From Diogma glabrata (Eukaryota; Arthropoda; Insecta; Diptera; Cylindrotomidae), in NCBI GenBank assembly GCA_963693315.1, contig OY856188.1, positions 221,110,263-221,174,262 of the forward strand: DNA of 64,000 bases. Reading direction: 5' to 3'. Below, in pieces: positions 44,700 through 56,059 of the stretch. The number at the start of each line of letters is the position of its first letter. Position 1 is the stretch's first letter. Made by a program: the position numbers and the translations under genes. The notes under the pieces are model-generated. The model made no database searches and had not been told where the DNA came from. It was given only the letters and a program-made list of their open reading frames with translations.

Positions 44700-46565
44700 A
44701 GGCACTCTAGATTCGGGAGTGACTATTGATTAGGGCAAAGCATTCCATGTGTACGATGTACGCACAAAGAAATCTCTTTGCATTCTATTACTATGACAGT
44801 GAGTAATCTCGACAGTTCGACCGCCCGCACAAACCGATTGACGAGTAAAACGGGGAAAAACATATGTCTGAGGCATTATGGACCTGATTTCATCCGAGCA
44901 CTGCTGGTGACGATATTTATAAAAAGCAACGAGATCAGCAACAGTGCGACGATGTTGCAGGGAATCAAGACCTAATGTTAAATCTCGATCCCCAACAATT
45001 CGTATAGCTCGCTTTTGAACAGAGTCCAAAAGAACCAGGATAGTAACAGATGCAGCGCCCCAAACTTGACAACAATACTCCTACAGGGACGAATATAGGA
45101 CTTATAAATGTGGAGCAATTGATGCGAAGTAAAATATTTTTCACATCTATTGAGGAGGCCGTAATTTATTGGTAATTTATTGGATATTGTGACTCCCAAT
45201 AAACGAATGCTTTCACATTCGTCTATTTGGTCGTCACACATATTAATTGAAATATCGTTGGGAAACTCGGTCTTTGATCTGGAAACAATCAATAGCTGTG
45301 TTTTGGTGGAATTAAAATTGACCAAATTTTTGTCTCCCCAATCGGCGACTTTTTTTAGGTCCTCGTTTACATTTATGGCAGCGTCTCTCCAGACGGGATT
45401 TATTTGTTCATGCATTTTACCCTTTGAAGATAGGGGGACGAATGAGTTGTGCAGTGTACTATCATCTGCAAAACTATTTATTGGGTTACTGGTGATTTGC
45501 AACAGTTCGCTGATATAAATTAAAAACAAAGTGGGAGATAAAACTGAGCCTTGGGGTACACCAGCGTTAATTAATTTGGACTCAGAAGAAAAGCCATCTA
45601 TAGATACCGAGATGTATCGGTTAGACAGAAAATTTTGAATCAACTTCACGACTGCGGGATGAAAACCGTACGCAACGAGCTTGTTGATCAAGTTGGCATG
45701 CCAAATTCGATCAAATGCTTTTGAGATGTCTAATGCGATCACGTACGTTTCACCACCTTTCTCAAGTATGCTATTCCAAATATGTGCCACATAGTTCAAT
45801 AGATTGGTTGTTGATCTTTTATTTCTAAAACCATATTGGCTGTCAGATATCAAATGGTTGTCTTCCAAAAATTTGGATATGTGTGAATTAATATAGAGCT
45901 CGTATATTTTAGACATGACTGGGAGTAAGGCTATTGGTCTATAATTTGAAATATCACATTTCGTTCCTTTTTTTGGGACAGGCTGGACATTGGCCAACTT
46001 CCAGCAGGACGGATAAATACCAGATTTATAGGATTTATAAAATATTTTGGTGAGGGTTGGTGCAAGTTCTTTTGAAAATGTTTTTAGAATAACAGGAGGA
46101 ATGTTGTCCAGACCAGAAGCTTTGTTGTTGTTTAACCCCCTTAAAAGTTTTTCGACAATTTTGGGTTTGAAATGTAATTGTTTCATATTGACTCCTGAAG
46201 ACTGGATTTGAGGAATTTCTTTAGGAGTTTCTAAAACTGTTGAATTTGAAGAAAAGCGTTCCGTGAACAATGTAGCTTTCCTTGCAGGGTCAGTAATGAT
46301 TGAGTCACCATCAATGATAGGAGGGATAGAAGATTTAGTACCACAATTTAAAGAATTAATGGCACTGTAAAAACTTTTGTCAGAAATTGACATACTCGAA
46401 AGTTTTGCCGCTTTCACTCTGTCAATCTCTGCTTTTTCGTTTTCAATTATCTCGTTTGATATTTTATTAGCCTTTAAATATTGGGATCGATTAACAGAGT
46501 TCTTTTTATGAATCCAAATATTAAAATATGGAGGGGCTGAAATCTCACAGCTCTGAGATATCAAG
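44700..46565 (-). pseudogene. LINE reverse transcriptase
   Basis: Motifs in order: LLRGLNNNKASGLDNIPPVI, VQPVPKKGTKCDISNYRPIA, YGFRNKRSTTNLL, YVIALDISKAFDRIWHANLI (motif A), NAGVPQGSVLSPTLFLIYIS (motif B), NSFADDSTLHN (motif C, FADD intact) and SIRLLGVTIS. A frameshift at about 44990-45030 joins DSVQKRAIRIVGDR and CSDEIRSIMPQTY to FFVRTSYTWNALP. Catalytic residues look intact, so decay is by insertion and a frameshift. The N-terminal extension of the frame beyond 46565 is foldback sequence. Confidence 0.85.
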
Positions 46566-48219
46566 ACTTCGGTCTGGGTTAAGGATTTTGATATAGTTTT
46601 CGGCAAAAAACTTTTATGAGGACATGGTTTTTAGTTTTGGGCAGCGATGTACATCAAACATAACTTTGTTGAAGTACAAGTATTTTATCTCTGTTTAAAA
46701 ATTTATTACAAAACTAGCACGAAACATCAATACGTTGCCTGATAATTGTAATCAAAATTCCAAAAATATTGTTAAATTAAATAAAATCAAACTTTTTCAA
46801 ATTCCAAAAATATTCTAAAAATTAGAATGAAATCAAATATTTAAACTTTTTCTAAATTCTGATGATATGCCAAAAATTCTTAAAAATTCGAACTTTTCCA
46901 AAATTCTAAAAATATTGCAAAAATTATTACAAAATCAAAAATTAAAACTTTTTTCAATATTCCAAAAATTATAATAATATCAAAAATAATATCAAAAAAT
47001 AAAACTTTTGCCGAAATTCTAAAAATATTGCAAAAATTATTACAAAATCAAATACACAAACTTTTTCAAAATTCAAAAAATATTTCAAAAACTACAACAA
47101 ATTCAAAAATTTCCATGTCCAATTTCATTTTAAATTACATTTACGTCATAAAAACAGCTACATTTTTTTTCCCAAAATATTGGCTAAAAAATTAAATGAA
47201 ATCATTTTTTGACACACTTGACATTATTTTTTGACAAACTTATAATGCCATAATTCTATAATAATAATAAAATATCATGTCATACGAACTATTAATTTTA
47301 TTTTTTTCTAAAAAAATTGGGTAAAAATAAATAAAAACCTTTCTTTTGACACACTTGACAACATTTTTTGACAAACTTATAATGCCATAATTCTCAATAA
47401 TAATAATAAAATTTCATTTCAAACAAACAATTTATTTTTTTTCCAAAAAATTGGGTAAAAAACTAAATAAAAATCTTTTGACACACTTGACAACATTTTG
47501 TTGAAAAACTTATAATGCCATAATTCTCAATAATAATAATAAAATTTCATTTTAAACAAACAATTTTATTTCCAAAAAATTGGGAAAAAAAATAAAAATC
47601 TTTCTTTTGACACACTTGACAACACTTTTTTGACAAACTTATAATGCCATAATTCTCAATAATAATAATAAAACTTCATTTCAAACAAACAATTAATTTT
47701 ATATTTTTTTTCCAAAAAATTAGGTAAAAAAATAAATAAAAATCTTTCTTTTGACACACTTGACAACTTTTTTTTGACAAACTTATAATGCAATAATCTA
47801 GTTTTTGATCTCACATACCAATCCCGACCATCAAGATTTCTCCAAATTCAATGTTCCTACTCGTAATCACTTAAAATGAACGTTTTTTAAGCCAAAAATA
47901 TACAAATTTCCTTGTTTTGACACACATAATGATTTTTTTGACACACTTCCGGTACAGTTATCGAACACAGCGTCCTTTTGAACCTGTCCCTTGAGTATAC
48001 CTATTTTTAGAAAAAAAATTTTTGAAATCCCTCCAGTGGTTTTCCCTGCAGCGTAGGTAATGACGGCCGGACGGCCGGCCGACAGACAGACATACATTTT
48101 TTTTTTTTGCTTTTTTAGAATCAGGAGGTCCTAAAACGTCGAGAAATGTCAAAAAAAGTGGGGGTAAGAATTTCACTTTGAGCTCATGAATGTAATACTT
48201 AGGTCTTTCAGACCGAAGT
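46566..48219. mobile_element. foldback-like element, second copy
   Basis: ACTTCGGTCTG at 46566 is inverted at 48209-48219 (11-bp TIR). From left to right: ~300 bp of short AAAATATTGCAAAAATTATT-type repeats, then five ~135-bp units (TTTGACACACTTGACAAC starts at about 47211, 47347, 47480, 47609 and 47753), then a core with AACGTTTTTTAAGCC, CCCTCCAGTGGTTTTCC, GGACGGCCGGCCGACAGACA and GGGGGTAAGAATTTCACTTT. Homologous to 3440-12275 and 12327-16670. The exact left edge may extend ~45 bases further, since that flank also recurs at 12276-12320. Confidence 0.65.
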
Positions 48220-48330
48220 AATAATCTACGTTTGTTTCTAAGAGCCAATTTGGCTGCTTTCGAAAACAAATATTTTTGTTGGGGTTTCATTATTGAAAAG
48301 GGAACGAATTTGCTAATACCGAATTGAATG
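48220..48330 (-). pseudogene. LINE linker between endonuclease and RT
   Basis: This 111-base piece lies between the foldback and CACTG elements and reads (minus) FGISKFVPFSIM and then YLFSKAAKLALRNKRRL. It is in frame with the endonuclease ORF when the CACTG element and one TG are removed, showing that both transposons landed in the same LINE. Confidence 0.75.
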
Positions 48331-49529
48331 CACTGAGAAAAAAAACATGTTTGTACATGTTTACGACCAATATATACATGTTTCAGTAAACCCTAATATG
48401 GTTAAATTTTAATTTTTAAACATAATAGTTTAAATATATTACAATAATATGTTTATTTTAACTATATTAAATTTGTCAAAAATATGGCATGTTTAAAAAA
48501 TCTACCTAAATTATGGTTACTAGAATCATGATTCCTAGAAATATATAATTGTAAACAAATTTGGTTTCGAACAAAACTAATTATTATTGTTACAAACATT
48601 CCTTATCTTGCTATAGTAAAATTAACTATAGTATGATGCCAAATAACATATGTTGTCTTTAAAGTTCTATTTAAACATGATTATGTTTAATATGATTGCT
48701 ATGCAAATAATAAAATATATTTAAATATAAATGAAATTTTTGGTTCTTTAATTTTTCAGATACATATTTAAAATTGAAAAATATAACTTTTATTTGAACT
48801 TATATCAATTTATTATCTAACCGTATAAAAAATAACATATTAAATGACATTTCATGGAAGGACATACATGGTTTTCTTTGCCATTATTATTATATTATTC
48901 AGAATTTATTTTGAATACCATTTTTGAATTTGTTTAAAAACATAGAAAATAACACTTTGACGTTGAATTCTAACATATTATGTTTTAATTCTAACATATT
49001 ATGTTTAGTATTCATAATCAAAAATATTAGGTTTCGTATTCTTAATCATATATATTATGTTTGAATAAGATTTCCAAATACGTTATTTTTGTTACGACCA
49101 TAAATATAATGGACACAAAAATATAATGTTTGAAAAGCGAACATGTATATGTATACATGTAAATGTATTGGTACTCTTAGCCAAACATAACATGTTTGGA
49201 ATTGTTTAGAAGAGATCTAAACAACTTGCTCAGTTTATTTAGTTTCGTACGTTCGTTGAGTTTAGTACTTTTTTTCGTGTGTTATTTTTTTCGTTATTGG
49301 GAAATGTGAATTTAAGCCAGTGAATTTGATTAAAACAAAAAAATTATTTGATTTAAATATATCTATTTACATAAAATAAAATATTGCGACGCTGATGCAT
49401 AGGCTGACTTCACCACAGCTCTGGAAACATAGTGTTCTGGATATATAATGAGCTAATATCCATAAAATACTTTAATTAAAAGCTAACCAATGTTATAAAC
49501 TTCGTAGTTCTAATAATAAAAATATTAAA

Positions 49530-52500
49530 GCAAGCAGTAGTATTCCAACAAACATAAATTCTGTTGTACGAAAAAAAGTAAAAAAAATTTTATCGGAAGT
49601 GACAAAGCGGAAGTTAGGATGCAGAACTGTTGTAAACTTTACTAAATGGGTATGTACCAAATTTCATCCAACTCGATTATTAGGTACAGAAGTTATTGAG
49701 CTTCCAAAATAACAGGTGCTTGGAGGACCCCCCACCACTTTGGTCACTATCGCTAAAAAAACTAATCAGTTCCTTGCCATACATATTTGCATCTTTTTGC
49801 AAAGTGTAATCAAAATTACTTAACGAACGAATGTTGTATGTTTCCAACAAACATTGAAACAATAAACAGGTGTTCGGGAGGACCCCACCACTTATCCCAA
49901 TATTGTCCAAAAACTAGTCAATTCTTTGTCAATAAAGTCTTTATCTTTTTTCAAAGTGCCATTAAAATTGATTAATGAATGAAATCTGTATGCTCCCAAC
50001 AAACTTTAAAAACCAAGTGTAAAAAGTCAGCAGTTGTATGGTAGATCCCCCGCCACTTTGATCAATGTGTTCCAAAAGATGATAATTATCTTCTTATACT
50101 AATTGAAATTTTTCCATAAGTTTTATCATAATCACTTCATTATTGTAGGCTGTAGTGTGCATAAAGATACTGAAAAAACTGCCAACAAGTAAAAAAAATT
50201 TTTTTTTACCGGAAGCAAAACACCGGAAGTTGGCATGCAGAATTTTTGTAAATCATACTAAATGCTTATGTACAAAGTTTCATCCAATTCGATTATCAGG
50301 TACAGATGTTATTGAGCTTTCAAAAAAACAGGTGCTCCAGGGACCCCCCACCACTTTGTTCACTTTCGCTCAAAAACTAATCAGTTCTTTGCCATACATG
50401 TTTGCATCTTTTTCCAAAGTGTCATCAAAATTCGTTCACGAACGAATGCTGTGTGCTCCCAACAAACATTGAAAAAAGTGTGACACATTAAACAGGTGTT
50501 CGGGAGGACCCCCACCACTTATTCCAATATTATCCAAAAACTAATCAGTTCTTTGTTACTTAAGTCTCCATCATTTGCCAAAGTGTCATTAAAATTGAAT
50601 AATGAATGAAGCCTGTATGCTCCCAACAAACTTAAAAAACAAAGTGTGAAAAGTCAGCATTTGTATGGTAGACCCCCCACCACTTTGATCAATGTGTCCT
50701 AAAACATAATAATTATCTTTTCACACTAATTGGAACCCTATTCCATAAGTTTCATCATAATCACTTTATTATTGTAGACTGTAGTGTGCATAAAGACACT
50801 GAAAAAACTTCAAAAAAGAACAAAAAAATGTTTTTTACCGGAAGTGAAAAACCGGAAGTTGGGATGCAGAACTATTTTAAACCGTACTACATACTCATGT
50901 ACCAAGTTTCATCCAATTCGCTTATCACGTACAGAAGTTATAGAGCTTTCAAAAAAACAGGTGCTCCAGGGACCCCCCACCACTTTGTTCACTATCGCTC
51001 AAAAACTAATCAGTTCTTTGCCATACATGTTTGCATCTTTTTCCAAAGTGTCATCAAAATTCGTTCACGAACGAATGCTGTGTGCTCCCAACAAACATTG
51101 AAAAAAGTGTGACACATTAAACAGGTGTTCGGGAGGACCCCCATCACTTATTCCAATATTATCCAAAAACTAATCAGTTCTTTGTTACTTAAGTCTCCAT
51201 CATTTGCCAAAGTTTCATTAAAATTGAATAATGAATGAAGTCTGTATGCTCCCAACAAACTTAAAAAACAAAGTGTGAAAAGTCAGCATTTGTATGGTAG
51301 ACCCCCCACCACTTTGATCAATGTGTCCCAAAACATGATAATTATCTTTTCACACTAATTGGAACCCTATTCCATAAGTTTCATCATAATCACTTCATTA
51401 TTGTAGGCTGTAGTGTGCATAAAGACACTGAAAAAACTTCAAAAAAGTACAAAAAAATTTTTTTTACCGGAAGTGAAAAACCGGAAGTTGGGATGCAGAA
51501 CTATTTTAAACCGTACTACATACTTATGTACCAAGTTTCATCCAATTCGCTTATCACGTACAGAAGTTATAGAGCTTTCAAAAAAACAGGTGCTCCAGGG
51601 ACCCCCCACCACTTTGTTCACTATCGCTCAAAAACTAATCAGTTCTTTGCCATACATGTTTGCATCTTTTTCCAAAGTGTCATCAAAATTCGTTCACGAA
51701 CGAATGCTGTGTGCTCCCAACAAACATTGAAAAAAGTGTGACACATTAAACAGGTGTTCGGGAGGACCCCTACCACTTATTCCAATATTATCCAAAAACT
51801 AATCAGTTCTTTGTTACTTAAGTCTCCATCATTTGCCAAAGTTTCATTAAAATTGAATAATGAATGAAGTCTGTATGCTCCCAACAAACTTAAAAAACAA
51901 AGTGTGAAAAGTCAGCATTTGTATGGTAGACCCCCCACCACTTTGATCAATGTGTCCCAAAACATGATAATTATCTTTTCACACTAATTGGAACCCTATT
52001 CCATAAGTTTCATCATAATCACTTCATTATTGTAGGCTGTAGTGTGCATAAAGACACTGAAAAAACTTCAAAAAAGTACAAAAAAATTTTTTTTACCGGA
52101 AGTGAAAAACCGGAAGTTGGGATGCAGAACTATTTTAAACCGTACTACATACTCATGTACCAAGTTTCATCCAATTCGCTTATCACGTACAGAAGTTATA
52201 GAGCTTTCAAAAAAACAGGTGCTCCAGGGACCCCCCACCACTTTGTTCACTATCGCTCAAAAACTAATCAGTTCTTTGTCATACATGTTTGCATCTTTTT
52301 CCAAAGTGTCATCAAAATTCATTCACGAATGAATGTTTTATGCTCCCAACAAACATAAAAACTTTGTGGAAAAAACCACCTGTTGTATGGTGGACCCCCC
52401 AACCCTTTATCCAATGTGCTCCAAAAGCTGATAAAATCTTTCTTATGTTATTTAAAAGCTTTTCGCAACGTTTCATGAAAATCGATCGGTAATTGTAGGC

Positions 52501-52770
52501 TACAGTAGGGATAAACACCTGAAAAAAAAACTTTTTAACCAGAAGTGACAAACCGGAAGTTGGTATGCAGAAATATTGGAAACAGTATTAAAACCTTATA
52601 TACTAAGTTTCAATAAGATCATAGCTCGAGATCAGAAGTTATTCAAGATTTAAACTTAGAGGTGTTCGGGAGACCCCCCGCCATTTTGTCCAAATTTAAA
52701 ATGAATCCAGATCTTCCATTTTCAAGTGAACCTGTATCATTTGCCTAAGTTTCATGAAGATCCTATGCAG
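49530..52770 (+). repeat. 629-bp higher-order tandem array
   Basis: Units at 50152-50780, 50781-51409 and 51410-52038 plus a partial unit at 52039-52345 are nearly identical and spaced exactly 629 bases apart. Diverged units flank them at 49530-50151 and 52346-52770. Each unit holds three related ~200-bp subunits marked by GGACCCCC(C)ACCACTTT, CTAATCAGTTCTTTG and CTCCCAACAAAC. The third also carries TTTTACCGGAAGTGAAAAAC. The repeated ~105-codon frames are by-products of the array. Confidence 0.9.
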
Positions 52771-52776
52771 AAAACT

Positions 52777-52813
52777 CACCCACCCACCCACCCACCCACC
52801 CACCCACCCACAC
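52777..52813 (+). repeat. (CCCA)n microsatellite
   Basis: About nine CCCA units followed by CACACAGACG, directly after the last satellite unit. Confidence 0.95.
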
Positions 52814-53033
52814 ACAGACGTACACCAAAATTTTTATTGGCTATTTGGATAGAGGATGGTCCAAAACAAAAGAAAAAACAAAATTTGGGGTATGTAAGAT
52901 TTTTTTTTTTCACGATAGATTGCATTACTTCACACAATTTAAAATTGTGGTGAAGTAAAAACAATTTCTTAATTTTTGTGTAAAAATAATAAGACTAAAT
53001 TAAAATAATAAATAAACTTAAAAAAAAAAAATA

Positions 53034-54058
53034 GAACCGACTTCAGAAAAAACAAAAGAGGCACAAAAAAGGGAAAAATAACTCAATTGTTGCTTTTAGA
53101 AACAAAAATACGTTACATTTTGATTAATTTAATTTAATTATACCTTACTATAGACAAAAAAATTACGCTATTATACAAAGTTACTATATTAAAATAGCTA
53201 CTTTTTATTATAATTATTATAGTTATTATAGTTGTTATAATAGTTATTATATTTTAAAAGTTATTTGTAGTACAAAACTGTTGGAAATCGGTGCCAAGCC
53301 CGAGACATATTAGTCAGTTTTTAGTCAATGTGGCACCGACTTCGAACAGTTTTGTACTACAAATAACTTTTAAGATATAATAACTATTATAACAACTATA
53401 ATAATTATAATAAAAAGTAACTATTTTAATATAATAACTTTGTTTAATAGAGTAATTTTTTTGTCTAAAGTAAGGTATAATTAAATTAAAATAATCAAAA
53501 TGTAACGTATTTTTGTTTCTAAAAGCAACAATTTAGTTATTTTTAACTTTGTTGTGCCTCTTTTGTTTTTTCTGAAGTCGGTTCTATTTTTTTTTAAAAG
53601 TTTTTTTATTTTTTTATTTTTAGTGTAGTCATAAAGCAAATGTCGACTAGAAAGCGTTCTAAAAGTAATAACTTCAAATGCCGGAAAAACTTTCATCAGT
53701 GACAATCTATTAATTATGGTTTTGCGATTTTTGGCACAAACGGCATACATATTTCCCGTCATAGAAAATTATTTACGATAACTTCGACAAGTAAAGCAAT
53801 ATAATACTGCCCACAACACTCAAACAGAATAATATGTTTTGACGAAATCAACGAAAATGCATAAAAATATGGTTTTTTCCAATTTTCTGAATAACGGTAT
53901 TTTTCACATCATAAAAAAAATTATGGGACCCTTTCGGAATAAACCCAAATAGAATACAATTTAAATCATCCAAATCGAACAAGCCGTTTTTGAGAAATTG
54001 TATACATAAAAAAAACCCACAATGAAACACAGAACCTCCTTCTTTTTTGAAGTCGGTT
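53034..54058. mobile_element. MITE-like element with AACCGACTTC ends and a long hairpin
   Basis: The left end GAACCGACTTCAG (53034) and right end TTTTTTGAAGTCGGTT (54058) are inverted. Inside, 53034-53290 and 53330-53587 form a hairpin with ~255-bp arms that are almost perfect, around a loop that itself contains TCGGTGCC/GGCACCGA. The right ~450 bases (53640-54058) have no ORF of note. Confidence 0.7.
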
Positions 54059-54524
54059 AAAAATAGAAGAAATAGAAAGAAATTAAAATAATAAAAATAA
54101 GAAGAGTATAGTTATTTCACATATAATATGCTTGCGCTAAATATAATTTTTGTAAATAATATGTTTGATAGAACCTTATAATGTTTCTAAAGTATAGTTG
54201 CGGTAAGCATAATATATTAACACTAAACATATTATGTTAAAATAACATGATTGACGGCAAAATAGTATGGTTACTGATTATGTTTTATTTGATCATATTA
54301 TGTTTATAGTATTTATTTAGCGTATGGTTTTTTTTGTGACACATTAAAAAATTAAACTTAAAAATAGGTAGACGCTTCTATGAAATCTACCTAAAACAAT
54401 ACATTGTTTATAGTAAACACAATAACAATGGTTCAAGTAAACATGTTACATGTTTGTCATTTTCTAAACATGTACATGTTACCAGCAGAATATGTTTGGG
54501 GTAACCACATTAATTTTCTCAGTG

Positions 54525-55353
54525 TGGTTTCAGTAAAGTTTTGAGCAGAAACATTTACATCGTCAGTATAAAAACAATGACGATCAAAAGGGAAACCTTG
54601 AAAAAAACTTCGGAGACCATTGGTGTCCATTTTTGAAAAGTGAAATATTTTACGGGATTTGGGAACTCTAGTTTGTAGCAAATCAGTTTTGATAACTGAT
54701 GTGATTACATAATGGTCAAAATTTCCAATACTACCCTTATCGACATCGACACTCGTAACATCTGGCATAGATGTGAGATAAATGTCTAGGAGAAAACTTT
54801 TATCACCGCCATTACGAGGAGTGGCAAATATTTCTGCCTGCCTTCCATTGTCGTCGTCGGTCATTTTGGAAAATTCCAACCACGATTTGTTGTGGACGTT
54901 GAAGTCACCGGTAACGATAACCTCACAACTTTGAAATTGTGCTCTAATTTCGTCGACAACATTAGTCAAGTCATTAAAAAAATTGGGATTATGTTTGTTT
55001 GGGGACCGGTATAGAGCTATTGTAAAAAAAGAAATTTCAGGTAGACAAACCTTTAATACTACTGTACTGTAGCCATCACCATGTACTTCATAATTTGGAA
55101 AGCGTTTATATGCAACACTCTCATGAATGTATGCACATACACCTTGATGGAGTTTAAAAGCTGATTCAAGCCTATATTTGGGATTTAGTGTTACGTCATA
55201 GGGATAGTTTTCAGAAACTTGTGTTTCTGTAAGAAAAAGAATATGCGGTTGGTCGTACTCGAGATGATGTTGCACGGCGTCCCGGTTGGCATTCAATCCA
55301 CAAATATTTTGAATGTGTATTTTAAAAGGTTTTTTATCAAATGTGATAGTCAT
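54525..55353 (-). pseudogene. LINE endonuclease
   Basis: Starts MTITFDKKPFKIHIQNICGL at 55353. Motifs: ILFLTETQVS, GVCAYIHESV, IALYRSPNKH, VIVTGDFNVHNKSWLEFSK, LLDIYLTSMPDV and GNFDHYVITSV. These are the conserved N, E, Y, D-N, D and H of apurinic-type endonucleases. The reading frame is open to the CACTG transposon and continues at 48330 on the far side of it. The ORF tail beyond 54525 is transposon sequence. Confidence 0.85.
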
Positions 55354-55373
55354 TTGATCAAAATATAATTTGT

Positions 55374-55857
55374 TTTAAAAATGGGTAACTAAACAATAAA
55401 TCTTATCATATAATAAAATATGACATAAGCCAATATTTCATGATAGGATGTAAGAAATAATAAACAGGCGAAAACAAAGTTTTTAAAAAATTTGAAAGGT
55501 TACTAAAATATTTATCCATATTGTTCCCACGAGTTTAGACGCAATAAAGGTCACCAACAGGCCTTCGTATATACCTGTTAGAAGTCTATATACAACTGGG
55601 GGTGACAGGTGCCCAGAGGATGGTACTTTTGTGATTTGACCCTGCAAGAGTCCTGTCTAGTGTGTACCCACCAGGGGGTGCTAATAAGGGAGCACCTTCC
55701 CGCGACCCGGGCGGCTAAGCCAAGGTCCCCGTTCCCGCTAGACATGACAACAGGTTTACGGTTTGCAATAGCAGGCTAGAGCGCACTATAGCTCAGGTAC
55801 CTCGGATTCGCCAAGTCCTGTATCACGGTCTAATCAGACCAGTGACCCCTGAGTAAA
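55374..55857 (-). promoter_or_regulatory. LINE 5' UTR, GC-rich
   Basis: The ~320 bases at 55540-55857 are much richer in GC than all neighbours (GACCCGGGCGGCTAAGCC, CACCAGGGGGTGCT) and end just where AT-rich DNA resumes. Position upstream of the endonuclease ORF fits an internal-promoter 5' UTR. Extent is an inference from composition. Confidence 0.5.
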
Positions 55858-56059
55858 TGATTATACACACATTCAAATCCTATTTAAATTATTACAATTG
55901 ATGTGGAATTTAATAAATAAATCTTAATTTTGCATATTTTAGGCTTTAAAACCCCTAATTGAGCTAATATTTACTTTTTGTTGACTTTTTTTCAAATTTG
56001 ATTTAATATTCGTTTTGTAATTTTTCGTTTTTTATTTGTATTTATATGCTATAATAGTA

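Larger units (their letters stand above)
48331..54524. mobile_element. CACTG-ended DNA transposon, non-autonomous
   Basis: CACTGAGAAAA at 48331 is exactly inverted at 54514-54524, flanked by TG on both sides. Removing it with one TG restores the LINE reading frame (FTET to QFGISKF). Many ACATGTTT/AAACATGT motifs fill the first ~900 and last ~400 bases, like the subterminal repeats of CACTA (EnSpm) elements, which also have CACT ends and 2-3-bp duplications. No transposase is seen. The interior carries a satellite array and a nested hairpin MITE. Confidence 0.75.
44553..55857 (-). mobile_element. CR1/Jockey-like LINE, interrupted twice
   Basis: On the minus strand: a GC-rich 5' UTR (55857-55374), endonuclease (55353-54525), then a CACTG-ended transposon (54524-48331), a linker piece (48330-48220), a foldback element (48219-46566), reverse transcriptase (46565-44700) and a 3' end with poly(A) at 44565-44553. 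Without the inserts it is about 3.4 kb. No ORF1 was found. Two other 3' fragments of the family lie at 26876-27003 and 41346-41885. Confidence 0.85.

Noticed and set aside
50155..52332. Repeated ~105-codon ORFs starting MCIKTLKKL and MHKDTEK
   Set aside because: They recur only because the 629-bp satellite unit is open in two frames; no domain, signal or codon bias supports a protein.
49530..52770. CRISPR array
   Set aside because: Units of 629 bp with no short repeat/variable spacer pattern in animal DNA; it is a satellite.
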